Below are positions 56,705 to 64,000 of a stretch of 64,000 bases of DNA, one piece after another; the stretch's first letter is position 1, and each line of letters opens with the position of its first letter. A model generated the notes under the pieces. It ran no database searches and was not told the origin of the DNA. It saw only the letters and a list, made by a program, of their open reading frames with translations. The position numbers and the translations under genes were made by a program. Location: NCBI RefSeq assembly GCF_001049735.1, contig NZ_CVPC01000013.1:100400-164399 (forward strand). Reading direction: 5' to 3'. The DNA comes from Nereida ignava. GTDB lineage: Bacteria; Pseudomonadota; Alphaproteobacteria; Rhodobacterales; Rhodobacteraceae.

Positions 56705-58015
56705 ATGATGAAATTCAAACGCTCTGACTTTCCGCAAGATTTTATCTTCGGAACTGCAACCTCGTCCTATCAAATTGAAGGTCACAGCTTCGGCGGCGCT
56801 GGCCCAACCCACTGGGACACATTTGCCGCAAAGCCCGGCAAAATCCTCGATGGCACCGACGGAGCCATTGCATGTGACCACTACAACCGCTGGCAAGAAG
56901 ACCTTGATCTGATCAAAGATGCGGGCTTTGACAGCTATCGCTTTTCCACCAGTTGGGCGCGCGTCATGCCCGAGGGGCGCGGTGCGGTAAACCAAGAAGG
57001 CTTGGACTTTTATGAGCGCTTGGTCGACGGCATGCTAGCGCGCGGCATCAAACCCATGGCGACCCTCTATCATTGGGAAATGCCTGCTGCCCTTGACGCA
57101 TTGGGCGGCTGGCAGAATGCTGACGTCGCCGACTGGTTCGCGGAGTTCACCGACGTCATCGCAAAGCGCTTGGGCGACAGGTTGTTTTCGACAGCCACCA
57201 TCAATGAGCCGTGGTGCGTCAGTTGGCTGTCCCATTTTGAAGGGCACCACGCGCCAGGCTTGCAAGATATAAAGGCAACCGCGCGCGCCATGCACCACGT
57301 GTTGAAGGCACATGGCAAATCCGTGCAGGTGCTACGACAAAACGGCGTCAAAGACGTAGGAATTGTATGCAACTTTGAAGGTACAATGCCCGCAGACGAC
57401 AGCGTTGAAAGTGCCCGTGCTGCCGCGCGGTATGAGGCAATTTACAACCGCTTCTTCCTTCAGGGCATTTTTGAGGGGACATATCCCGAAGAAGTTTTGG
57501 AAGGTCTTGGGCCGCATCTGCCGGCAGGCTGGCAAGACGATATGGCTCTCATTCAACAGCCTCTCGAGTGGGTCGGCGTCAACTATTACACCGCCAAAGC
57601 ATTTCGCGAAACAGACGGGCCGTGGCCATCTTGTGAAACCGTCCGCACAGGCGCAGACACAACCCACATGAACTGGGAAATCCACCCCGACCACCTGACC
57701 AAACTGCTCAAATGGATCGCAGATACCTATACCAAAGACCTACCGCTTTATGTGACCGAAAATGGCATGGCGGGCGAACACACGCTTAACGACCAAGACC
57801 GTGTTTCTTACTTGAACGGGCATGTCTTGGCCGCAAAATCAGCAATGGACGCGGGTGTTCCTCTCGGCGGTTACACGTTTTGGTCTTTGATGGATAACTA
57901 CGAATGGGCCTTTGGATATGCAGAGCGCTTCGGACTTGTTCATGTGGATTTTGACACGCTGGAGCGTACGCCAAAAGTAAGCTATCTGGCCTTGAGGGAT
58001 GCAATGTCACAGTGA
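56705..58015 (+). CDS. GH1 beta-glucosidase
   Basis: 436-residue family 1 glycoside hydrolase. The acid/base glutamate is in ATINEPWCV (NEP), the nucleophile in LYVTENGMAG (ENG). The start region MKFKRSDFPQDFIFGTATSSYQIEG is typical; ATG 56708 is nearly as good. It acts on beta-linked glucosides, probably in the cytosol since no signal peptide is seen. It was probably the last gene of the repressor transcript, and has lost its regulator and transport operon. Its 3' end overlaps the next gene by 34 bases. Confidence 0.95.
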   Translation: MMKFKRSDFPQDFIFGTATSSYQIEGHSFGGAGPTHWDTFAAKPGKILDGTDGAIACDHYNRWQEDLDLIKDAGFDSYRFSTSWARVMPEGRGAVNQEGLDFYERLVDGMLARGIKPMATLYHWEMPAALDALGGWQNADVADWFAEFTDVIAKRLGDRLFSTATINEPWCVSWLSHFEGHHAPGLQDIKATARAMHHVLKAHGKSVQVLRQNGVKDVGIVCNFEGTMPADDSVESARAAARYEAIYNRFFLQGIFEGTYPEEVLEGLGPHLPAGWQDDMALIQQPLEWVGVNYYTAKAFRETDGPWPSCETVRTGADTTHMNWEIHPDHLTKLLKWIADTYTKDLPLYVTENGMAGEHTLNDQDRVSYLNGHVLAAKSAMDAGVPLGGYTFWSLMDNYEWAFGYAERFGLVHVDFDTLERTPKVSYLALRDAMSQ

Positions 58016-59085
58016 CCCATCTGCGCCATTGCGCTGGATAAATCGCTGCTGACGCCAGCCCAAAACTGCTGCAATCCTGCTTCTCCGTTTGCGGCAATTG
58101 CAAATTGCATTGCACGGCCAAAGAAGATGAAATCAGCGCCCTGCTGCAACGCTTTGGCCACATCTTCGCCCGATCGCACGCCGCTGTCATAAAAGAGCGG
58201 GTACGCCGGCCCCACAGCGTCGCGAATGGCCTTAAGGGCCAAAATGGGCGGCACACCGCCGTCCAGCTGACGCCCTCCGTGTGACGAAACTTGGACCGCA
58301 TCAACACCCGCCGCCTTTAAAGCAACGGCATCCTCAACGCTGATGACACCTTTGGCCACCAGCCTACCCGGCCACGCGTCGCGCACTTTTTTAAGTGTTT
58401 CCCAATCAGCCCCCGCACGGCTTTCGGTGCGATCAAATGTAAACCCATCCCTTTGAAAATTAGCCATTTCGGGACGGCCATGGATCAGCGTTGAGATCGA
58501 CCAACGCGGGTGCAGCGCGAAATCAATGAACTGCGACGCGCCAATTTTGAAGGGCATTTTGAAACCGCGGCGCAACTCGCGCGGACGGCGGCCAACCTCG
58601 GGCACATCAAGGGTCAGCACCAAAGTTTGATATCCCGCAGCCTTCGCCCGCTCGACCAGCGCCATAGTACCAGAGCCATCGCCGCTGTAATAGAGCTGAA
58701 ACCATGCGTGCCCTTCTGACAGTGCCAGCATTGTCTCCATATCCGTTGAAGCAACAGTGGAAACACCAATCGGAACGCAACTTTTGGCAGCTTGACAGGC
58801 AAGAAAAACATCAGCCTTAGGCGCGGATAAATTACACATGCCCATCGGCGCGATGCCGAAGGGAACTTCGGCCCGTTGATCAAAGACAGTGGTGCTTAAA
58901 TCACGGTGACGGACATCGCGCAGCACACGTGACTGTAGATGAATATCTGCCATAGCACGGCGGTTAGACGCCTCGCCCTCACCATTTCCCGCAGCGCCAT
59001 CAATATAATCAAAAACCATCCAAGGCAGACGTTTGCGCGCCATCCTGCGGGCGTCTTCATAACTGTGAACAGTTCGGTCCATCAT
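57982..59085 (-). CDS. FMN-dependent 2-hydroxyacid dehydrogenase (LldD family)
   Basis: 367-residue flavoprotein of the L-lactate dehydrogenase / glycolate oxidase family. FMN- and substrate-binding motifs are visible: PFGIAPMGMCNL, the catalytic histidine in VQVSSHGGRQLDGG, and DSGVRSGEDVAKALQQGADF. It oxidises an (S)-2-hydroxyacid to the keto acid. It overlaps the zinc dehydrogenase stop by a few bases and follows it in one operon led by the hpsN-like gene, so sulfolactate is a possible substrate. That is inference only; lactate is the default. Confidence 0.9.
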   Translation of the reverse strand: MMDRTVHSYEDARRMARKRLPWMVFDYIDGAAGNGEGEASNRRAMADIHLQSRVLRDVRHRDLSTTVFDQRAEVPFGIAPMGMCNLSAPKADVFLACQAAKSCVPIGVSTVASTDMETMLALSEGHAWFQLYYSGDGSGTMALVERAKAAGYQTLVLTLDVPEVGRRPRELRRGFKMPFKIGASQFIDFALHPRWSISTLIHGRPEMANFQRDGFTFDRTESRAGADWETLKKVRDAWPGRLVAKGVISVEDAVALKAAGVDAVQVSSHGGRQLDGGVPPILALKAIRDAVGPAYPLFYDSGVRSGEDVAKALQQGADFIFFGRAMQFAIAANGEAGLQQFWAGVSSDLSSAMAQMGHCDIASLKAR

Positions 59086-60080
59086 GGGATAAGCACAATT
59101 TTAGGGGCAGCGACTTTGCCTGCACGCAAATCAGCAAACGCCGTGGCGCCACCGGCCAAGCCCCGTGTCTCAATCCATGAACAATCACCCAAACGGCCCG
59201 CAAAAAGTGCCTCGGCCGTGGCCTCAAAATCCGCAGCGGTATAGGTGTAAGTTCCGATAAAACGGATTTCTTGAAGCGTCAGACGCCGCACATCAAGACC
59301 GCCAGTGTCTTCGCCCAACCCGATGTGAATGATCACGCCACCGGGCCGCGCAATCGCGCAAGCCGTGGCGCGCGTTGCCGCGAAACCAACGGCATCAAGC
59401 ACAATATCCACATCGCCCACATCATCTGCAGAAGACGCAACCGTCATGTCGGATAAATGATCCTTCAGAACGCTGCGGCGCATTTCATTAGGTTCAACCA
59501 CGGTAATGTCGCGAACACCCCACGCGTGCAATGCCAGCGCAGCACCAACGCCAATCGCTCCACCGCCCAACACGGCCGCGCAAAGATCCTTGCAACCCGT
59601 CTCAGGATTACGGCCCAACGCCTCGACAGCGAGGCGTACACCGTGCCAACCGCACGCAAGCGGCTCTACCAACGAGGCCACGGGAAAACTTACATGATCC
59701 GGCACTGTAACCAGATTTTGCGCGGGCATGGTCAACCACTCGGCAAATCCACCTTGGCGAGGCGGCATCGAAATGATCTGACGTTCAGCGCATAGATTAG
59801 TCTGCCCGCTGCGGCACGCCTCACACGCACCACATGTGACCAGCGGGTTTACCGTCACACGCCGCCCATCCATGTCACCGCCAACAACGGTTCCCGCTAC
59901 TTCATGCCCAAGAATCAACGGTGCGGGCCGGCGCGCATCATGACCCAGATACGCATGCATATCCGAGCCACACAGCCCACATGCCGCAACTTTAATCAAG
60001 GCATCACCGGCGGTGGCAACAGGGGTGGGGACCTGCCGCAAAGCGACAGTTTCAACACCTTCATAGACCAATGCTTTCAT
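59082..60080 (-). CDS. Zinc-dependent alcohol dehydrogenase (MDR family)
   Basis: About 332-residue medium-chain dehydrogenase. Catalytic zinc ligands are in ACGLCGSDMHAYLGHD and LILGHEVAGTVV; the structural zinc cluster is CGACEACRSGQTNLC. The NAD-binding Rossmann loop is AVLGGGAIGVGAALALHAWG. ATG 60080 (MKALVYEGVETVAL) is preferred; a TTG at 60116 would add 12 residues. It sits between the hpsN-like gene and the FMN enzyme. In DHPS users, extra dehydrogenases beside HpsN interconvert the two stereoisomers; this could be one, but family membership alone does not prove it. Confidence 0.85.
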   Translation of the reverse strand: MKALVYEGVETVALRQVPTPVATAGDALIKVAACGLCGSDMHAYLGHDARRPAPLILGHEVAGTVVGGDMDGRRVTVNPLVTCGACEACRSGQTNLCAERQIISMPPRQGGFAEWLTMPAQNLVTVPDHVSFPVASLVEPLACGWHGVRLAVEALGRNPETGCKDLCAAVLGGGAIGVGAALALHAWGVRDITVVEPNEMRRSVLKDHLSDMTVASSADDVGDVDIVLDAVGFAATRATACAIARPGGVIIHIGLGEDTGGLDVRRLTLQEIRFIGTYTYTAADFEATAEALFAGRLGDCSWIETRGLAGGATAFADLRAGKVAAPKIVLIP

Positions 60081-60150
60081 CGCCCCTGCCCCCAGATCAC
60101 CAGATGTCGTGGACAATTAAATGCCCAGCGTTGGTGCTACGCTAGCGCGC

Positions 60151-61458
60151 TCAATCCTGCGCGGATAGGTCAAAGTTTTGCTCGGGGAAATACTTCTGAA
60201 GGCGTACGTCCGCAGACCGCGCATGCCCTTCCATTCCCTCAAGCCGTGAAATTCGTGCCGTCGCAATCGCAACATCCTTGGCACCCTCACGGGTTGAGCG
60301 CTGCCATGTGACGATCTTCATGTACTTATGAACGGACAGCCCACCTGTATATTTCGCGGCTCCAGAAGTGGGCAAAACGTGATTGGTTCCTGATGCTTTA
60401 TCGCCGAACGAAACAGTCGTCTCCTCGCCCAAAAAGAGCGACCCGTAGCACGTCAGCCGGTCAAGCCACCAATCAATGTCAGCAGCCTGTACTGTCAGGT
60501 GTTCGGGCGCGTAATCATCGGATGTTGCCGCCATTTCTTCGCGATCATCACACACGATCACTTCGGCATAATCACGCCACGCCGCAAAGGCGTTATCGCG
60601 GTTAAGTTCTGGCAAGTCCTCAATAAGACCCGGCACCAAATCCATCACTTTATGCGCCAACTTGCGACTGTCTGTGACCAACCAAACCGGCGAGTTATAC
60701 CCGTGTTCGGCCTGTGACACCAAGTCTGTCGCCACGATAAACGGATCAGCAGTTTCATCGGCCAAGATCAAACTATCCGTCGGGCCTGCAATCATATCGA
60801 TGCCCACGCGACCAAACAAAATGCGCTTGGCTTCAGCCACGAACTGATTGCCAGGACCAACCAAAATGTCAGCCTTTGGCAAACCAAAAAGGCCAAACGT
60901 CATGGCCGCTACACCCTGCACGCCACCCATCGACAAAATGCGCGTCGCACCACACAGCTGGGCCGCGTAAATAATAGCAGGTGCAATGCCTTCATTTGGG
61001 CGGGGCGGGGAGCAAACAGTAATGTTTTTGCATCCAGCCACACTTGCGGTCGTCACGGTCATGATCGCACTTGCGATGTGGCTGTAACGCCCGCCCGGCA
61101 CGTAGCAGCCAGCAGTATTGACCGGAATGGCCTTTTGACCCGCGATCAAGCCAGGGCGCACCTCAAGTTCGACGTCTTTCATTGTGCTTTTTTGCGTTTC
61201 AGCAAAGCGGCGCACGTTCTCATATGCAAAAGCAATGTCATCTTTCAGCTTTTGAGAAACCTTGGCGCAGGCCGCCGCAATATCTTCTTCGCTAAGCAAA
61301 ACAGGGCCATCATAATTATCAAATTTAGCCGCATATTCCAAAGCAGCCGCATCACCACCGGCCTCAATATTCGCCAGAATTTCCTGAACCGTATCGCGTA
61401 CGTCAGACGCCCCAGTTTCCGCGGTTTTATCGGCTTTTTTCAAATAGTCGCGCGCCAT
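60151..61458 (-). CDS. hpsN: Sulfopropanediol dehydrogenase-like HisD paralogue (HpsN-like)
   Basis: 435 residues from ATG 61458 (MARDYLKKADK), which has AAGGA ten bases upstream; 61479 is the alternative. It is a histidinol-dehydrogenase fold with AGCYVPGGRYSHIASAIMT, GPGNQFVAEAKR and zinc-site segments SQAEHGYNSPV and THTVLP-equivalent GTNHVLPT. Many substrate-site stretches match my recollection of roseobacter HpsN, which oxidises (R)-2,3-dihydroxypropane-1-sulfonate to sulfolactate. True HisD normally lies with histidine genes; none are here. An HpsN role is likely but not proven. Confidence 0.8.
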   Translation of the reverse strand: MARDYLKKADKTAETGASDVRDTVQEILANIEAGGDAAALEYAAKFDNYDGPVLLSEEDIAAACAKVSQKLKDDIAFAYENVRRFAETQKSTMKDVELEVRPGLIAGQKAIPVNTAGCYVPGGRYSHIASAIMTVTTASVAGCKNITVCSPPRPNEGIAPAIIYAAQLCGATRILSMGGVQGVAAMTFGLFGLPKADILVGPGNQFVAEAKRILFGRVGIDMIAGPTDSLILADETADPFIVATDLVSQAEHGYNSPVWLVTDSRKLAHKVMDLVPGLIEDLPELNRDNAFAAWRDYAEVIVCDDREEMAATSDDYAPEHLTVQAADIDWWLDRLTCYGSLFLGEETTVSFGDKASGTNHVLPTSGAAKYTGGLSVHKYMKIVTWQRSTREGAKDVAIATARISRLEGMEGHARSADVRLQKYFPEQNFDLSAQD

Positions 61459-61604
61459 TTTTGTCGGGTCCTTCAGCATTTAGGGGTACGTAATTTGACG
61501 CTATAGGGCGTTATATTTCAGCCCAAGCGCAAGCAAAACCTTCCCTGCAGCGGCTCATTTCACGTTAGCAAAAATGTGTTTTGAGAAGGTCGAAAATTAC
61601 GGCC

Positions 61605-62153
61605 CTATTTACCGCGCATCATCATGCGGGCGACCAATTCAGAGGCACGTTTAACCCCGTGGCGTTTGATCATTCGCGCGCGGATATCCTCGATTGTGCG
61701 CGGCGATAGCTCTAGGGTCTTTGCAATTTCCTTGCTCGTCATTCCCTGCCCCATGAAACCCAAAACCTGCCGCTCACGCGGGGTGAGTTGCACCAAATCA
61801 GAACGCTCACTTATGGCAGCATAACTCAGCACCAGCCGTGCAAGCGGATCATCCGGCGTCAGGCTGCGGGCACGAAAACGGCTCCAAACCGTGTGACCAT
61901 CCTTGTGTAGCACGAGACGTTCATCGCTGTACGTACCGCTTGTTTGCAGCGCGGTAAGACCAATATCACGGATCGCCTCAAACTCGGCGTCTGAGCCGTA
62001 AAACATACGAAAAGACTGGCCCACCAAGCTATTTTTGGAATACCCTACAAGTGTCGCAAAGGCTTCATTGCACGCACGAATGACACGCCCCTCGGACAGG
62101 ACCAGCCCGATGGGAGCCGCATCAAAAGCAATTTGAATGTCAGCGCTCTGCAT
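61605..62153 (-). CDS. PAS-LuxR transcription regulator
   Basis: 182 residues: an N-terminal PAS domain (about residues 5-115: AFDAAPIGLVLSEGRVIRACNEA, GQSFRMFYGSD) and a C-terminal LuxR/GerE helix-turn-helix (LTPRERQVLGFMGQGMTSKEIAKTLELSPRTIEDI). It senses an unknown signal and binds DNA; no quorum-sensing or phosphoreceiver domain. The start ATG 62153 has a poor ribosome-binding site. It is divergent from the M20 gene, with a strong palindrome in the shared spacer. Confidence 0.9.
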   Translation of the reverse strand: MQSADIQIAFDAAPIGLVLSEGRVIRACNEAFATLVGYSKNSLVGQSFRMFYGSDAEFEAIRDIGLTALQTSGTYSDERLVLHKDGHTVWSRFRARSLTPDDPLARLVLSYAAISERSDLVQLTPRERQVLGFMGQGMTSKEIAKTLELSPRTIEDIRARMIKRHGVKRASELVARMMMRGK

Positions 62154-62172
62154 GTTTTTTAGCTACCCGTAT

Positions 62173-62192
62173 TTATACGGTATTGATACCGT
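62173..62192. promoter_or_regulatory. Palindromic operator in the PAS-LuxR / M20 spacer
   Basis: ACGGTATTGATACCGT (62177-62192) is a perfect palindrome with a two-base centre, overlapping an imperfect second one (CCCGTAT...ATACGGT, 62167-62181). It lies between two divergent starts, 25-40 bases from each, so it is well placed to control both. Confidence 0.6.
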
Positions 62193-62216
62193 GTTTTTTG
62201 CTGTCATACTCAAAGA

Positions 62217-63542
62217 ATGGATCAGCAAAGCAAATCACTATCCCAACTTACCCAAGTTATCGAGGGCAAGCGTGACGATCTGATCCAGCTGACGGGCGAT
62301 CTTATCCGTATCCCAACGCTAAACCCACCCGGTGAAAACTACCGCGATATTTGTGATTTTTTAGCAACCCGTCTACGCGCCTCGGGGTTTGACGTTGAGC
62401 TGATCCGCGCCCACGGCACCCCCGGCGACTGTGGGGCCTATCCGCGCTGGAACATAATTTCCCGAAGAAATGGAAAACACACAGGCGACTGCGTTCATTT
62501 CAACTCGCACACGGACGTGGTTGAGGTCGGCAAAGGATGGACCCAAGACCCCTTTGGCGGTGCGCATATCGACGGCAAAATCTATGGGCGGGGCGCCTGC
62601 GACATGAAAGGCGGACTAGCCGCTTCAATCATCGCAGCAGAAGCTTTCATCGAAGTATTTCCAGATTTTCACGGGGCGATTGAAATCTCTGGCACTGCAG
62701 ATGAGGAATCTGGCGGCTATGGCGGCGTCGCGTATCTAGCCGAAAAAGGGTACTTCACCCCCGAGCGGGTGCAGCACGTCATCATCCCAGAACCGCTGAA
62801 CAAAGACCGCGTATGCCTAGGGCACCGCGGCGGCTGGTGGGCCGAGATCGAAACGTTTGGCGAGATTGCCCATGGCGCGATGCCGTTCTTGGGCGATTGC
62901 GCCGTGCGCCACATGGGCGCTGTGCTCGACAAATTTGAAAGCGACCTGTTCCCCGCCATGGCTGCGCGCCGCACCGATATGCCCGTGGTGCCCGAAGGTG
63001 CCCGGTCATCAACGATGAACATCAACTCCATTCACGGTGGCCAAGCTGAAACACTGAAAGATAGCACCGCGCTGCCCAGCCACTGCGTGCCCGACAGTTG
63101 CCGCATCGTCATTGACCGCCGTTTTTTGGTTGAGGAGCCTCTGGATCAGGTGCGCGGTGAAGTGAAAGGGCTGCTGGAAGAGCTGCGCCGCGACCGGCCC
63201 GATTTTGACTACGCTATGCGCGAGCTGAACCATGTCCTACCCTCGATGACAGACCGTGATGCGCCCGTAGCCGCGACCGTGGCTGCTGAAATTGTGCATG
63301 TGATGGGCAAACCCGCCGAGTTTGTCGCCTCGCCCGGCACATACGACCAGAAGCACATCGACCGGATCGGCAAACTGAAAAACTGTGTCGCATACGGCCC
63401 CGGCATTTTGGATCTGGCGCACAAGCCGGACGAATACGTGGGCGTTGATGATATGATCGATAGTATTAACCCGCATTTCCCAAGTAACTTGACGTTTTCG
63501 CGCCTCCAACGGCCACTAATGTGTTATATTTCAGTATGTTAA
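62217..63542 (+). CDS. M20 family deacylase (ArgE/DapE type), C-terminus replaced by an insertion
   Basis: Zinc peptidase-like deacylase. The metal motif is VHFNSHTDVVEVGKGW, then GRGACDMKGGLAA, and the catalytic glutamates are in GTADEESGGYGG. The last native residues are VDDMIDS, after which about 25 residues (INPHFPSNLTF...) are encoded by the end of an IS1380-type element. I estimate 14-18 native residues lost. The active site is complete, but the final helix is missing and stability is uncertain. The substrate (N-acetyl-ornithine-like or similar amide) is unknown. Confidence 0.85.
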   Translation: MDQQSKSLSQLTQVIEGKRDDLIQLTGDLIRIPTLNPPGENYRDICDFLATRLRASGFDVELIRAHGTPGDCGAYPRWNIISRRNGKHTGDCVHFNSHTDVVEVGKGWTQDPFGGAHIDGKIYGRGACDMKGGLAASIIAAEAFIEVFPDFHGAIEISGTADEESGGYGGVAYLAEKGYFTPERVQHVIIPEPLNKDRVCLGHRGGWWAEIETFGEIAHGAMPFLGDCAVRHMGAVLDKFESDLFPAMAARRTDMPVVPEGARSSTMNINSIHGGQAETLKDSTALPSHCVPDSCRIVIDRRFLVEEPLDQVRGEVKGLLEELRRDRPDFDYAMRELNHVLPSMTDRDAPVAATVAAEIVHVMGKPAEFVASPGTYDQKHIDRIGKLKNCVAYGPGILDLAHKPDEYVGVDDMIDSINPHFPSNLTFSRLQRPLMCYISVC

Positions 63543-64000
63543 TTTGGCTGAAGGTGGTGGATTATGGATCACCCAGAGGGTGCACGCGAAACGGGTGATG
63601 GGCGGCTCAGTTTTGACCGCCGGGTCCGGCTGGAGTTTCATGGTTCCAAGATCAGCTCGGACGGTGGATTACTGTTGTTCAGGGAATTGGATGAAGTGCT
63701 CGGCCTGCACGACATTGCGGGCGGATTTCTGAGAGACACGCGAACTGGCCACAATCGCCTGCACTCACTGGTCGGCTTGTTGCGCCAGTCGGTCTTTGGG
63801 CGGCTGGCCGGATATGATGATGTTAATGACGCGGACCGTTTATCGCTTGATCCGGTGATGCGGCAGGTCGTTGGAGGGCGTGCCGTTGAGGCCAAGGCCG
63901 CGTCTGCGAGCCAGATGGGACGGTTCGAGACCGAGGTGTTGGCGGCAACCGACAATCGCACTGTGCTGGCGGATTTATCAGGACACTGGATCGACCGGGT
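63465..64000 (+). mobile_element. IS1380-family insertion sequence, left part (continues beyond window)
   Basis: The unrelated sequence after the M20 gene begins at about 63465-63470 and leads into a transposase frame. The true left inverted repeat and target duplication cannot be fixed because the right end is not in the window. Confidence 0.75.
63564..64000 (+). CDS. IS1380-family transposase, N-terminal part
   Basis: ATG 63564 opens a frame to the end of the window (145 codons) with the family's N-terminal pattern: LEFHGSKISSDGGLLLFREL, LRDTRTGHNRLHSLVGLLRQ, FGRLAGYDDVNDADRLSLDPVMRQ and ALVDLSGH-like VLADLSGHWIDR. These match DDE transposases of IS1380 elements. Catalytic residues lie beyond the window. 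The coding start is 22 bases past the stop of the broken M20 gene. Confidence 0.9.
   Translation, partial: MDHPEGARETGDGRLSFDRRVRLEFHGSKISSDGGLLLFRELDEVLGLHDIAGGFLRDTRTGHNRLHSLVGLLRQSVFGRLAGYDDVNDADRLSLDPVMRQVVGGRAVEAKAASASQMGRFETEVLAATDNRTVLADLSGHWIDR

Noticed and set aside
60151..61458. Histidine-biosynthesis HisD
   Set aside because: No his genes nearby, and the substrate-site stretches look like HpsN-type paralogues.

Overview
The window reads as a chromosomal segment of a roseobacter-group alphaproteobacterium (Rhodobacteraceae). The evidence is gene content and order: ctaC-ctaB-small protein-ctaG-ctaE-SURF1-thrC-M16 peptidase; ruvCAB-hypothetical-ybgC-tolQRAB-pal-cpoB-tilS-ftsH; fhs-folD; and a histidinol-dehydrogenase-like protein that closely resembles the sulfopropanediol dehydrogenase HpsN. 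Base composition is moderately GC-rich, except for one AT-rich islet at about 17.0-18.8 kb. The genus cannot be settled from the sequence alone. No tRNA, rRNA or CRISPR array was found.

Layout. 1-473: 3' part of apt. 504-9614 (minus): an FAD-linked oxidase, then a long run read from right to left that makes cytochrome aa3 oxidase subunits II and III and their assembly factors, SURF1, threonine synthase, an M16 peptidase and an acetyltransferase. 9809-15330 (plus): tldD, dprA, topA. 15594-16914 (plus): a two-subunit 3-oxoacid CoA-transferase behind an octamer tandem repeat and a LacI-type palindrome. 17.0-18.8 kb: AT-rich islet with an orphan CpaC-like secretin. 18832-21965 (plus): 'ligase-associated' DEXH helicase and PdeM phosphoesterase. 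21970-24632 (minus): folD and fhs, the formate/C1-folate pair. 24858-36504 (minus): almost gapless block from ruvC through Tol-Pal to tilS and ftsH. 36872-39262: DUF1127 protein, a small membrane protein, prmA, truA. 39585-42464 (plus): ileS. 42638-46544 (plus): dipeptide/oligopeptide-type ABC transporter (two permeases, two ATPases, no binding protein). 46553-50819 (minus): ynjF-ynjB-ynjC-ynjD type ABC transporter cluster. 50936-56016 (minus): tamA-tamB outer-membrane assembly pair.

The right end (56-64 kb) is accessory. At 56188-56701 two gene tails meet: the C-terminus of an AglK-type sugar ABC ATPase on the minus strand and the C-terminus of an AglR-type LacI repressor on the plus strand. 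Both homologies stop within a few bases of position 56412. This looks like the scar of a deletion that removed an alpha-glucoside uptake operon and left only the GH1 glucosidase at 56705. Next comes a minus-strand operon (hpsN-like, zinc alcohol dehydrogenase, FMN 2-hydroxyacid dehydrogenase) that probably feeds on dihydroxypropanesulfonate or a related hydroxy-compound. A PAS-LuxR regulator and an M20 peptidase are divergently arranged around a 16-bp perfect palindrome, and an IS1380-type element that runs off the window has cut off the C-terminus of the M20 gene.

Most of the window is core housekeeping: respiration, threonine synthesis, envelope integrity, recombination and translation. The items most worth a second look are the agl deletion scar, the orphan secretin islet, the helicase-PdeM pair without its usual ligase and exonuclease, the HpsN operon, and several strong palindromes not assigned to a regulator.
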